Shown piece by piece: positions 11,525 through 21,841 of a DNA stretch of 64,000 bases. A model generated the notes under the pieces. It was not told the origin of the DNA, searched no databases, and saw only the letters and a program-made list of their open reading frames with translations. The stretch is taken from contig CM041777.1 of NCBI GenBank assembly GCA_023374045.1, positions 85,306,300 through 85,370,299 of the forward strand, read 5' to 3'. Position 1 is the stretch's first letter; each line of letters starts with the position of its first letter. This DNA is from Limonium bicolor. Lineage: Eukaryota > Streptophyta > Magnoliopsida > Caryophyllales > Plumbaginaceae. A program made the position numbers and the translations under genes.

Positions 11525-12400
11525 ATGAAGAAAGCAGTATCCAAAGGAGAATGGATTTCTGCCATGAATGATGAATTACATGCGTTAGAAGCTAACCAAA
11601 CTTGGGAGCTGGTGGAACCGTGTAAAACTAAGAAACCCATTGGTAGTCGTTGGGTATACAAGGTCAAGCTTACATCTGATGGAGGAATTGAGCGCTATAA
11701 AGCAAGGGTTGTCGCCAAGGGATACACCCAGAAAGAAGGTATAGACTACCAAGAAACGTATTCACCAGTGGCTAAGATGACAACAGTCCGTTCCTTCCTA
11801 GCTGTCGCAGTCAAGAGAGGATGGAAAATTCACCAATTCGACGTTAACAACGCATTTCTAAATGGTGATTTAGATGAGGAGGTATACATGCTCCCTCCAA
11901 GGGGATACCTGAAAGAAGGGGACAAACGAGTCTGCAAGTTGAAGAAATCAATATACGGACTAAAACAGTCCTCGAGACAGTGGAATTCAAAGCTTACCAG
12001 TTTCCTTGAAATCCTTGGTTATACTCAATCCCTCAACGATTATTCTCTCTTCACTAAAAGGAGCAAGGCCAGTCCACATACATCCTAGTTTATGTCAACG
12101 ATATTCTTGCCACGGGGAACAACAGTGTAGAAAAAAACAAAGTCAAGAAAGAGCTCAACACTGTTTTCAAAATCAAGGATCTTGGTTTAATCCGATACTT
12201 TCTGGGAATGGAGTTTTTAAACACCCCAGAGGGAGTGGTTGTCACTCAAAGGAAATTCCCAGGAAACATTGAACAAGTTCTGCCACTCTGAGTGCAAACC
12301 CACTGTCGCTCCTATGGAATACAATTTGAAGTTTGAAGACAACTGCAAACTCTTGCTGATCCCACTGATATAGGCAAATTGTTGGAAAATTAAACTTTTG
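11525..12400 (+). pseudogene. copia-1 reverse transcriptase remnant
   Basis: The frame 11525-12088 encodes [58 protein letters not shown] and [13 protein letters not shown], all copia RT hallmarks. After a frame change near 12060 the catalytic box reads YVND instead of YVDD, losing the first metal-binding Asp of the pair. Further frame changes follow to 12400. From 11070 to 11524 lies the decayed integrase-RT linker with no clean frame. Confidence 0.9.
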
Positions 12401-13200
12401 ACAAACACGAGACCGGATTTATGTTTTACAGTTCAGTTCTTAAGCCAATTTTCCAGCAGCCCAACAGAAGCTCATCTCAGTGCTGCTCATCATGCCCTTA
12501 GATATGTCAAGGGAACTATTGGCTTCGGACTCTTGATGAATAACAGCAGCCTCATCGATATGATCGCCTATGCGATGCTGATTGGGCTACTTGTCATCCA
12601 CCAGAAAATCCATTAGTGGATTCTTTTTTACTTTGGGAGCCTCTCCCTATCTCCTGGAAATCAAAGAAACAAAGCACCGTGCTTTATCCACTGCCGAAGC
12701 TGAATATAGTCGATGAGAAGACTCACAACAGAATAGCATGGTTAACCAGATGTTATCTGAAAGGAAGTGCCTACCGTTGTGCTGTCCCCGTCAAATGCGA
12801 TAATCAGGCAGCGGTATTACATAGCCAAAAAACCCTGTGTTTCCATGAGAGGACTAAGCACATGATCTGTGACTGTCTATGTACTGACATCAAGGACTTA
12901 TTTCGTCAGAGTCATAAGTGAAACAGTCATGGTCGTGCATAAAGTTTAACCTGGCGTTATATGAGCTATTGACAGCGGCGTGTTACACCATTCAAGGTCA
13001 TCAACTCAGTGGAAACAATACGTATATCTGTTTCAGATTCCTCATTATGGGGTTACTATATTTTTAATCTAATCAGCCAATGATTGTGCTGTCAATGACT
13101 CTACAAGGACTTATTTCAGTGGAGTTTATACCTGGCCGTCTACAGCTCGCGGATCCTTTCACCAAAGTCATACAGGGAAACAATACCATTCTGTTCTTCC
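12398..13200 (+). pseudogene. copia-1 RNase H remnant
   Basis: 12398-12616 encodes TRPDLCFTVQFLSQF and ALRYVKGT; 12616-12921 encodes PISWKSKKQSTV and KCDNQAAVLHS, then HERTKH. These are the copia RNase H blocks, in different frames with several stops. The stretch 12922-13270 holds its decayed end ('LADPFTK'-like) and the element's 3' untranslated part. Confidence 0.85.
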
Positions 13201-13270
13201 TCAGTTGGGTTACATGATTATACTGGAATTTTGTAATCTAATCCAATCTATAGGTCTCGACCCTAGAGCT

Positions 13271-13279
13271 TGAGAGGGG
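13271..13279 (+). other. polypurine tract of copia-1
   Basis: TGAGAGGGG stands directly before the 3' LTR, where plus-strand DNA synthesis is primed. Confidence 0.85.
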
Positions 13280-13564
13280 TATTAGAATTATATTTCTTTC
13301 TTCATAGTTTCCTTCTTTATTTTTAGTAGTTTCCCTTCTCTAATTAAGTCTAGATTTAGTTAGTTTCCCTTCTCTAATTAAGTCTAGATTTTATTTCCTT
13401 ATTCGATATCTCTTTTCTCCTATATATATGTACCCATTCTTTTCATATAGAAGCAAGTAATAAGAAAGACATTCTTTCTGTATCTCCACACTCCATCTTT
13501 CTCGATCCGCTCTCTCCCTCTTTCTCGCTGTAGAATACAACTACCGATTCACAGCAATCCAACA
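13280..13564 (+). repeat. 3' LTR of copia-1
   Basis: 285 bp, TATTAG...CAACA. Compared with the 5' LTR it shows one C to T change near the start, two short deletions and one T to C change near the end. Near identity implies a fairly recent insertion. Confidence 0.93.
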
Positions 13565-14006
13565 GAAGGAGAGCGGATACCCATGAGCATATTCGCGTTG
13601 TTGCCACAGTATGTGTTGCTGGGGGCTGTGGACAAATTATTCTGGCTCAGTGTACAACGATTCTTCAAAGATCACCCTGGATTGTCGTCTGATGCTGCAA
13701 AAACTGTACATGAAGCGTCTCTCGCGGTGTGTATTTGGTGTTGGGATAATTGGGAGTGTGGTTTCAGTGTACGCAGTGGGGAGAGTCAGTGCAAGAGATG
13801 GGAGGATGAGTTGGTTTCAGGAGAGTATAAATCAGAGCCGATTTGATAAGTATTGCTGGGTGTTGTCAACGTTGAGTGCGGTTAACTTGATTATTTTTAT
13901 GGTGATTGCCTACTTTCACCCATACAAGGGTTCCGCTGACGATGAGAGAAGAGGGGAAATCCATATTGTATATGAGTCATGGACCACATGGGGCAGTTAC
14001 CCTTAA
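13565..14006 (+). pseudogene. NRT1/PTR (NPF) transporter pseudogene, 3' part
   Basis: This continues the NPF exon after the copia insertion. It encodes MSIFALLPQYVLLGAVDKLF and HPGLSSDAAKT; then, after a frame change near 13730, the last helices with FGVGIIGSVVSVYAVGRVSA, QSRFDKYCWVLSTLSAVNL and a basic tail ending at 14006. This matches the last two to three helices of NPF proteins. The inverted copy lacks everything after HPGLSS. Confidence 0.85.
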
Positions 14007-14521
14007 TGGTATATATGATTTGTGGAAAGCTTTATTATACGTGTAGTGAGAATGATTAATTTTACTTTACATTGAGTAATGGTGAGTGATTCTACCAATC
14101 GAATGTCGGCTATGATATATATCTTATGTAAATTTATCATGAGGAATTGAATTTATCGGTGTTTGTTAAGTTGGGCTCCTCAATCAAAAAATATTCATGG
14201 TACACACATTATTAATGGAAATACAAATAATACAACCCAACTAAATGACCCCACCTTATGATTGATACAACCCAACATCCTTGACTAACTAATATTACCA
14301 TTGAGATTAGATCCTTTCAAAGTACCTATCTAGTAACTTTATTGTTAATATCACTTTTTTTTCAATTGTTCCTTGTGTTTGGTTTTTGAATTTTCATTAT
14401 TTGAGCAACAATCAGTTCCTAAATAATCCAACTTTAAGCCTGAGTTGAAGCAATAATCTGTTGCTTAATTAAAGCTGTTTATGTCTGGATTAAAACAAAT
14501 GGAATGAGGCTCTATATTGAC
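14007..14521. other. intergenic, nothing recognised
   Basis: AT-rich sequence downstream of the NPF pseudogene. I see no frame, RNA gene or clear repeat in it. Confidence 0.6.
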
Positions 14522-14724
14522 CAGGGGTGGATGGAGGGGGGGGTTAGGGGGCTTCCCAAAAATTTTGTAAATTTGTCAAATATTCTTATAAATTTTTTAA
14601 AAAATACAACATAATATAAAATTTAAAAGAAAATTTATGTCAAAAAATTTTCTAGCCCCTCAAACAAAATTTCGGTGTCAAATTTTTTGTAACCATCTAA
14701 ACAAAATTTCTAGGTCCGCCACTG
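14522..14724. mobile_element. hAT-type MITE
   Basis: 203 bp between CAGGGGTGGATGG and the inverse of CAGTGGCGGACC, a terminal repeat common to plant hAT elements. The flanks ATATTGAC and ATATTATT agree in only five of eight bases, so the 8-bp target duplication has decayed or the ends are a base off. The interior is AT-rich and non-coding. Confidence 0.6.
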
Positions 14725-15360
14725 ATATTATTATGATTTAAACAAACTAACAAAAGCAGTCAATGCCTCTCTGAAAAAATCTCCAAACGATATGTTTGAT
14801 TAATTAAAACCAACTCCGTTTGAGGAGTAGCTTTCCGAGATGGGTCTAAACAAGTTCTCTAACAAATTTTAGTTTTTTGCTGTACTGTTCTAGCAGCTAG
14901 CGTTCGATTAGACTAGAATTAGTGAACTACAACACTTTACGTCAACTTTCATTTTGAATTAAGATTTCCCCAATTGCAATGTACTAATTAGGATTTTCTC
15001 AACGACAATGTTCTGTTTTTAACCTAATATGATCCAGATAGTAGTTAATAAAAGCTGGGGTACTATTCACTTGTTTTTATAGATAACAGAGCAATTCGAA
15101 GGCAATAATAGAGCTCATCCTCAAAAGAAAGCTAGAGAGAACCAACTCCTAACTTGAATGAGTCTCTGTTAACATCTAAACAAACTAACAAAAACAGCCA
15201 CCCATTTACTTTGAACTTTTTTTAATAGTTACCATAGTGGGAAGAATCCTTTCGGGGTATCCGATGATTCTTCCAGAAGCTTAACTGACGGTAGCTAGTA
15301 ATTGCAATCTACTTGTTTAGGGGCTGGGCTCTATCAGGGAAAGGGACGTTGAAAGATGGA
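14725..15360. other. intergenic, one short direct repeat
   Basis: No gene is seen. The phrase 'aaacaaactaacaaaa' occurs near 14740 and again near 15178, suggesting an old duplication. Confidence 0.5.
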
Positions 15361-15534
15361 TCAGCCTCCGCGCTCAATCGACCTCTCTAATTTCACGACT
15401 ATCGGCTCTGGAATGGATATACCCATCGTCCGAGTGCAATCAAAGCTGAACCCCTCAATATCGCAGGAAAGACCCCGAGATTTGATGAAATCCTTCAATT
15501 GCATAATACACCTAGCTGCCCCCGCCTTAAGCAA
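15361..15534 (-). pseudogene. C-terminal end of a broken four-exon gene (see 20583, 20900, 21789, 30594)
   Basis: Read on the minus strand from 15534, the frame continues that of the coiled-coil exon on the far side of the inserted retroelement, once one copy of the AGCAA duplication is removed. It adds about 57 residues, including RCIMQLKDFIKSRG and GISIPEPIVV, and ends at a TGA at 15361-15363. The gene product is described under the N-terminal exon at 30031-30594. Confidence 0.75.
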
Positions 15535-15666
15535 TGTAAGATCTTACAACGGTTGTTCTCAGTGAGGTTGTTATTTACAAGGAACTAGGTGCTGAGTAAC
15601 AGTCTGACGATGAACTCGATATTCAGAGAACAGTAACAGATGGAAGGATATTAGATACACGTGAAT

Positions 15667-16243
15667 AGGGGCGGACCCACATGGGGTCCCATGGGGGCCC
15701 CGACCCCATAGGTATTTCATAAAAAATAAAAAAAAATAAAAACCTTTTATATATCCAATAAAATGATATAAGTAGACAACATTGTGTAAGTGGTTTAGTG
15801 GTTAAGCTCTCTTGTTACCAAAGGTTTACAGTTCGATTCTTGTTGTTACCACTTTCTTGTATTTTTATTAGAAACATATCAGCGCTGATTTAAGCTCTAA
15901 GCAGCCCAGGCCATCAATATTAAAGAGTCTAATAATTGGGTTTTAATGAAATGGTCCATTTGACCTTGAACCATATAAAGATACTTAAATCATATCTGGC
16001 TTTTACAGCACCATTAAAAATTGAGTTTTTTGAGCTGGAGTCAGTATTTTTTTTTTTGTCTCTTCAGTTTTGTTTGTCCCTTGTGCTGCCCCTTTTATAT
16101 TGATTAATGGAACTTTACTTTTCAAGCAATGAAGACTTGTAGAGGACAATTATAAAAAAAATTAAATATTAGTTTGATGTATATATGTCTTTACTCTCTA
16201 AGATAATGGACCCCATAAGATTAAAATCCTGGGTCCGCCCCTG
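15667..16243. mobile_element. non-autonomous hAT-type element
   Basis: The termini are aGGGGCGGACCCA and its inverse TGGGTCCGCCCCTG. The left flank is ACGTGAAT and the right flank ACGAAT, an 8-bp target duplication with two bases lost on the right. The sister LTR at 19240 carries the empty site, so both borders are firm. It has no transposase frame. Its outer parts hold inverted GGGGTCC blocks, and a tRNA-like box pair lies inside. Confidence 0.85.
15783..15855 (+). other. tRNA-like segment with pol III A and B boxes
   Basis: An A-box-like 'tggtttagtggttaag' is followed about 20 bases later by a B-box-like 'ggtttacagttcgattct', and short matching arms ('gtggt'/'accac') close the segment. The spacing suits an internal RNA polymerase III promoter. 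The stems do not form a clean tRNA, so I read it as a tRNA-derived sequence (SINE head or co-opted promoter), not a working tRNA gene. Confidence 0.45.
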
Positions 16244-16696
16244 ACGAATCCTCACTATATTAGCTCGTATCAAACAAGATACAATCAAGCATTCATGGAG
16301 AACAGACTCACCATGAATAAACACGTAAAACCCTAGGCTACTCTCTTCCTAGTGTTTTTACAATCCCTCTCTCTTTTCCTTCCAGTATACTTTTTCTCAA
16401 TCAGAAAGCCTAACACGTCTTTTACATGACTATTACTTAAATAGAATAAACTATAAAATCTTTCCAAAAAGATCCTATACTATAGATAAAATCCTTAACG
16501 ATAATATCATAACAGCACATAAAATCTGTTTAGATTTTATGCTGGTTATATTAAAAGATAAACACTGACAAAATAATATCCCACGAAAATCTCCAAAGCG
16601 ATAGCCTTATCCTTCTCTCTGTTCAGTCTTCAGATATCTCTGTTTGGTACACAGACACAGTATGTTACACAGAGTGACTAATCAAAAACACCAACA

Positions 16697-17160
16697 TTTT
16701 CCCCCTTTTTGATTATGGCAAACTCTGTATAGTGTGTCTGTGTTGTTCCCCCTGAATAACTGCAGTAATCTTGACATACGAGAATAACTTCCCCCTCAAT
16801 ATATGCTCTTATGTGCGTACGAGAAGTATCCAGTAACAAGATGAAAAGGTCATTAGAAATACCATAGGTAACGATCAAACAGTAAGCCATAAGCATAGTT
16901 CCAGGCATAGTTCCAGACACATATATCAACATGCATTCCCCCTTTTTGATTGGGCAAACTGAGTCTTGAACTGATGCATGTTCCCCCTTATTCGCTGCTT
17001 CACTGCTTTCTGTATTCACCCATTATCATCACTCAAAAGCTTGTGTCTGGAGAATGAGAACGTTCCCCCCGAATTATTGCATCTTTGTTCATCGCCAGAT
17101 AGATTTAGACACACACACATATGTGAGACACACAACATCTTTCCCCCTTTTTCCGAATCA
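16697..17160 (-). repeat. array of polypurine tracts before the 3' LTR
   Basis: On the minus strand, GGGGGAA tracts recur at about 16700, 16750, 16790, 16938, 16982, 17065 and 17144, the last copy abutting the LTR. Multiple polypurine tracts upstream of the 3' LTR are a known hallmark of Sirevirus (SIRE1/Maximus) elements, which supports the lineage call. Confidence 0.75.
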
Positions 17161-17217
17161 AAAAGAAACTAAGGTATGAACCTCATAATTAGGGGGTAAT
17201 GGTGTATCACAGACTGA

Positions 17218-18640
17218 TCACTTAGAACAAGATGAAGAATCTGAAGGAGATAGAATGCCTTCTTGACGAAACTGATAGGATTGATTAGACTTTGGTACCC
17301 AAATTTGTTTAGGCTCAACTGTAGGTACACACTTAGAATGAATTATAGGAACCCATCTTTTAGTGTGGAATCTGTTGGCTCTATATAAGCTTTGCCTTGA
17401 TGACTCTGCACGCAATTGTTTTCTTAACAGTTTAGGACACCATCTTATCTTGTGTCCTAGTTGATGACAGTACCAGCACGAGTTCAGTCTAGACTTAAAA
17501 TGACCAGGTTGAGTCTTCAACTTTCTTGTCTTAGATTGAGTGGGTTTCTCTAGTTCAAATCCCAAACCGCACTTACTGGAGTTGTTATTGAACAACATCT
17601 GATTCAGATTTGCCTTTCCAGTATACCAAGTGGGATTAGTCTGTGTCTGAAGCTCTAACTTCCGATTTACATCAGCTAACATGCCCGAGAGAGTTTCACA
17701 TTCCCTTTTTAGTGATTTGTTACGATCTAAAAGGGAATTCACTTCTTCTTGTGCCCACATGGAAGAGTGAGAATTCTAGTCTCTAAAGAACTAATAAAGT
17801 TGATACTTGGCTTATCCAGACTCTCTTTGACATAGTTTTTGTTTCAGTCGAAGACTTACTCAAATCTTCCACTTTAGCTTTGAGTTCTCTGATCTCAGTA
17901 ACATACTCATCTACGTCGAAATCCTCATCAGAGCTAGTAGGACTTTCAAGACTCTTTATCTTGTCTTCCATCCTAACTATCTTATCCTCATACCCAAGTT
18001 TTTGCGATTTCAGTTTCATCAATGCTTCAGACAAAAGATCAAATAACTGTGTCTTGGACATAGAATCAAAAGACTCTTTCACATGAGTTAAACATACCTC
18101 ATCTTCTGGGAGAGTCTTGTTTAACTTTCCTTCCGCCATAAAACAGAATTCCGTGTCCAAACTCATCTCATCTTCTTGGACAATTGCTGTCATACACACT
18201 TGATCTTCATTCTCAGGTTCTGAGTCTGTACCTGAACCATCTTCTCCCCAAGCCGCAGCAACTGTTGTTGAGAATTTCTTGACTTTCTCCTGAAAATTAT
18301 CCCTTTGTGGCAAAGGACAATTTTTGACCTCATGTCCAGGTTTGTTGCACCTGAAACAGATTATTGGACCCTTCTTTGATTTGTTACGATTAAACTTAGA
18401 ATTCTGACCTCGCCGTCCTCCAAAAATCCTTCGAATACCATCAGCTATCTTGATAATTTCTTCCTCTTCACTCAATTCCTCTTCATCTGTACCAGCATTA
18501 CTCTTCCAAGCTTTCAAGGCCAGATCTTTGCATGTTGTTGGCGAAGAGATTGCTCCCTTCATCTTACCTTCATAGACCATCAGCTCAGAGCCTAACTCCT
18601 CGAGGGACATTTTTGACAAATCCTTGGTTGTTTCTAGCAA
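17218..18640 (-). pseudogene. Sirevirus-like gag, C-terminal half
   Basis: Two frames, 18640-17783 and 17760-17218, together give a gag C-terminus. The first carries an acidic, Lys-rich region and a zinc knuckle CFRCNKPGHEVKNC, then long heptad-like stretches (IRELKAKVEDLSKS) consistent with coiled coil. The second has a heptad-rich start (NSLLDRNKSLKRECETL) and another knuckle, CWYCHQLGHKIRWC. A break near 17770 separates them. Coiled coils and knuckles are usual in Sirevirus gag. No protease follows. Confidence 0.8.
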
Positions 18641-18701
18641 AGTTGTATAGTGCAGTCAATCCTTTCCGAGACTGTCCAGACACCTTTCATTGATAGTTAG
18701 A

Positions 18702-19186
18702 TTATCCAGTGTGACTCCCACAGTTCATATCACTCAGAATCTTGTCAAACTTTTCAAGCGTCTGTGTAACAGACTCACCTTCAAGCATTCTGAAATTATC
18801 AAACTGTCTTCTGAACTGTTTTCCTTTTGCCTTTCTGATCGAATCTGTTCCTTCATAGGCAACTTTCAGAAAGTTCCAAACTTCTTTAGCAGTTAGTATG
18901 CCAAGAACTTTCTGCTGATCACCCTCTGAAAGTGATGAGACAATCACTCTCAAGGCCTGCTTGTTCTTACTGAGTAGCTTCTTGTCTTTATCATTCCAAT
19001 CCTTCTTCTCCTTAGGCTTGGTAACTCCATCTTCAGTAACCTGGGGACTAAATCGCCTTCTGTTACGACTGTCCATAGATCATAGTCTATCGACATCAGT
19101 TGATGTCCCATTTGTTCACACCAGCAAGCATAATTGAATTTTGTAAGCTTCGGTGCTTTGACGTTGTAAGAACCCATGTTGATCAC
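18702..19186 (-). pseudogene. Sirevirus-like gag, N-terminal half
   Basis: The frame from 19186 starts MGSYNVKAPKLTKFNYACW and has SIDYDLWTVVTEGD, the usual N-terminus of this gag (the 'W...M...L...D..LW' pattern). A frame change near 19040 passes into 19076-18702, which holds LSEGDQQKVLGILTAKEVWN and LEGESVTQTLEKFDKILSDM. Another break near 18690 separates the C-terminal half, so the gag is not intact. Confidence 0.8.
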
Positions 19187-19222
19187 CCTTTGAAGATTTC
19201 TCTCCTAGACACCAAAAGGGAA

Positions 19223-19239
19223 CCTGCTCTGATACCAAT
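19223..19239 (-). other. primer binding site of the Sirevirus-like element
   Basis: On the minus strand, TTGGTATCAGAGCAGG directly follows the 5' LTR. It is complementary to the initiator-methionine tRNA end and fixes the element's orientation. Confidence 0.9.
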
Positions 19240-19813
19240 TGTAAGATCTTACAACGGTTGTTCTTAGTGAGGTTGTTACTCACGAGGAACTAGGTGCTGA
19301 GTAACAGTCTGACGATGAACTCGATATTCAGAGAACAGCAACAGAGGGAAGGATATTAGATACACGTGAATCCTCACTATATTAGCTCGTATCAAACAAG
19401 ATACAATCAAGCATTCATGGAGAACAGACTCACCATGAATAAACACGTAAAACCCTAGGCTACTCTCTTCCTAGTGTTTTTACAATCTCTCTCTCTTTTT
19501 CCTTCCAGTATACTTTTTCTCAATCAGAAAGCCTAACACGTCTTTTACATGACTACTACTTAAATAGAATAAACTATAAAATCTTTCCAAAAAGATCCTA
19601 TACTATAGATAAAATCCTTAACGATAATATCATAACAGCACATAAAATCTGTTTAGATTTTATGCTGGTTATATTAAAAGATAAACACTGACAAAATAAT
19701 ATCCCACGAAAATCTCCAACGCGATAGCCTTTATCCTTCTCTCTGTTCAGTCTTCAGATATCTTGTTTGGTACACAGACAGAGTATGTTAATGACTAATC
19801 AAAAACACCAACA
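19240..19813 (-). repeat. 5' LTR of the Sirevirus-like element
   Basis: 574 bp, TGTAAGATC...CACCAACA. It differs from the 3' LTR by scattered single bases, a few one-base indels and loss of 'cacagag' near the end. It retains the empty site of the hAT element. Confidence 0.92.
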
Positions 19814-20583
19814 AGCAATGTCGGATCCCTGCGAGCATCTCGTCGAGCCACTTCAGTTCGAGCCACGCAATCACTTCTCATTGTACGTTCAGCCTTTTCC
19901 TTCTCAGCCTTCATGTCGCTGGTTTTGACCATCGAATCCTCAAGCCTCTTCTGGAGGTTTTCTCGCTCTTTAGTTAAACGAGACACCTCTGATTCGAGCT
20001 GAGTTGATCGGTAGATGATTTCTAGGTTGGTCTTTTTTATGAGCGCCGCTTCGTCTCTCAACTTTTCGTATTGTATCTTCCATTTGTCAGTATCTGATCG
20101 TAGTTGGATTGTTTCCAATTTTAACTGGTCGTTCTCGGTTCTTAGCTGAAGTGCTTTCGCCTCTGCTGCATCCAGAGCAGTGATGATTAGATCCACCTTT
20201 TCGGTCAAAAGGCTACTTGCTTGTGATGACATCGTTTTGATCCAGTCACGTACGGATGCCTTAGCCAACTCAGCCACCTCACTTGCAGGGATTTCCGGTG
20301 GAAGTTGAGTGCTACCGGCGCCTGTGTGCAGCGGTGATCCTGGTGAGGTAACATCATCACTCTCCCCAGACGACAAATAAATCGGACTCTCCGCCTTCTC
20401 TTCTCGCTTCCGTGCCCCTTTACCTTTCTTCTACATAGGAGTATCCGAAGATTGAAAAGGGGAGCTTGGACGCTTCTGCTTCCTCATTGGAGTATAATTT
20501 ATCCAAGTAATTTTAGGGTTAAAACTGGGGGCATTTTGTTCTGGTAGAAGGTACATTGCCGAATTCTTCAACCGAAACCCTGA
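19814..20583 (-). pseudogene. coiled-coil exon of the broken four-exon gene
   Basis: The exon starts at 20583 after TTTCAG and joins in frame with the exon ending at 20742. It encodes GFRLKNSAMYLLPEQ, a basic stretch (MRKQKRP, KKGKGARKR) that may be a nuclear signal, a Ser-rich linker, and then about 130 residues of strong heptad repeats (TENDQLKLETIQLRSDTDKW, SQLTKERENLQ-like) predicting a long coiled coil. One TAG stop lies between MRKQKRP and KKGKG. The frame continues beyond the inserted Sirevirus-like element to 15361. Function unknown. Confidence 0.7.
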
Positions 20584-20741
20584 AAATATATCGAATAATG
20601 GCATAAAGCAAAATTTAAAAGATATAAAAGATGTTCTTAATTCAGTCTAGACGACGACCATTTTTTTATTGCACGGATAGATGACGACCGTTTTGAATTG
20701 TAGGGACAAATTAATAGTAGTATGTAGTAAAAGCTAACCTG

Positions 20742-20900
20742 GATAACTTTTGCTGGGACCAATCCCCAGTGCAAATAGATTGTCTTCTACCACATGAGGT
20801 TGATAAGAACCAGGCGCCCTACTCATGAAATAACGTGTAATCTGCCAGTCTTCCTCGGAGAGATCGGCGTCGGGAATCCTTGAATTCAGCTACTTCAAAT
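20742..20900 (-). pseudogene. third exon of the broken four-exon gene
   Basis: Bounded by TTGCAG upstream and GTTAGC downstream on the minus strand. It encodes PDADLSEEDWQITRYFMSRA, then PHVVEDNLFALGIGPSK, and joins in frame on both sides. A TAG stop lies four codons in. The 158-bp intron between this and the next exon is AT-rich. Confidence 0.7.
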
Positions 20901-21640
20901 CTGCAAGAAAAACACTACTTCAATAGAAGATAAAAACTACACATTACACAAGAAACAACTTCAACATGTTCTCCGAAAGACATGAGAAATAAACATCAGC
21001 ACATAGATGACCAATTCGACATGTTCTCCAATCACATAGATGACTATTTAACATGTTCTCCAGTCACACGGTAGACCATATCCACTTTTAATCAAACAAA
21101 GTTTGAGTTTGTACAAGTTCAAGTAAAGCAGACAACTCTTTCCCTTTTACGAAGAAAGAAACATGTTCACAAGTCACATAGATGACCCATTCACCATCCA
21201 TAACCGAAAGACATGAGAAGTAAACACCAGCACATAGATGACCAATTCAACATGTTCTCCAACCACATAGATGACTAATTCAACATGTTCTCCAACCACA
21301 CAGATGATCATATCCACTTTTAATCAAGCAAAGTTAGAGTTTGTACAAGTTCAAGTATAAAGCAGCCAACTCTTTCCCTTTAACATCGACAAAGTTCAAG
21401 AACTCTGGATTACCTTGAATCTAGTAGCCATAAAAGATAATCAAATATTACTATCAGCAACAACGTATCAGTAACAAAATTACAAGCAGCGCAGCAGCAA
21501 ACTTAAACCAATAACAGCACCACCAGACCATCGGCACTACTTCCTAGCAACACGAAAGTCCAAAAAATTACAAACAGTGTAGTAGCAAACTTAAATCAAC
21601 AGCAGCAAACTCTTTAGTGTTTATAAAATTGAATCATTAC
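20901..21640 (-). repeat. intron with tandem duplication
   Basis: Within this intron, about 170 bp beginning 'aaagacatgagaaataaaca' (from 20978) are repeated from 21204. Inside each copy a shorter phrase, 'acatagatgaccaattc' plus 'aacatgttctcc', recurs two to three times. No gene is seen. Confidence 0.65.
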
Positions 21641-21789
21641 CTCGCAATATTTCCAAATAAAGAAGAGAGGAAGGAGAACAGTATTCGTCAAGCTCAATTC
21701 CCTGGTCGCTAACGAGCTCAAGCGCCCGAACTCTGTCAAGCTTCAAGTATCGTATGGTGGCCGCAAGCGAAAAATCAACATAGCAGGTG
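21641..21789 (-). pseudogene. second exon of the broken four-exon gene
   Basis: Starts after CCCTGCAG, ends before GTAATGATT. It encodes AATIRYLKLDRVRALELVSD and SSLLYLEILR, and its frame matches the next exon. No stops within. The missing link to exon 1 lies where the CACTA-2 element sits. Confidence 0.65.
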
Positions 21790-21841
21790 CTGCAGGGAAG
21801 GGAAGGGGTTGAGCAGCTGACCACATCAATCACACATTGAT

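Larger units (their letters stand above)
8264..13564 (+). mobile_element. Ty1/copia retrotransposon, copia-1
   Basis: It has two LTRs (8264-8550 and 13280-13564), a primer site at 8551, a polypurine tract before the 3' LTR and gag, protease, integrase, RT, RNase H in copia order. GAAGG at 8259-8263 and 13565-13569 is the 5-bp target duplication. The other NPF copy has the uninterrupted site (near 57597), which confirms the borders. Coding is split across all three frames with stops, so it is non-autonomous now. Confidence 0.95.
15535..16696 (-). repeat. 3' LTR of the Sirevirus-like element, with an insertion
   Basis: Without the insertion at 15667-16243 it is about 585 bp and nearly identical to the 5' LTR. 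The other LTR preserves the empty site, 'cacgtgaatcctcacta'. Confidence 0.92.
15535..19813 (-). mobile_element. gag-only Sirevirus-like copia element
   Basis: LTRs at 15535-16696 (3', holding a 577-bp hAT insertion) and 19240-19813 (5', 574 bp) both run TGTAAGATC...CCAACA. AGCAA at 15530-15534 and 19814-19818 is the 5-bp target duplication. The primer site, polypurine tracts and gag frames all read on the minus strand. The 2.5 kb interior has gag only; protease, integrase, RT and RNase H are absent. It lies in the last exon of the broken gene. Confidence 0.9.

Noticed and set aside
15783..15855. A genuine tRNA gene
   Set aside because: A and B boxes are present but the arms do not fold into a proper cloverleaf and the segment lies inside a transposon.
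21530..21545. CACTAC as the missing left end of CACTA-2
   Set aside because: It reads CACTACTTCC in an intron, without the subterminal word TTACCTACGGAA and without an A-rich follow-on.
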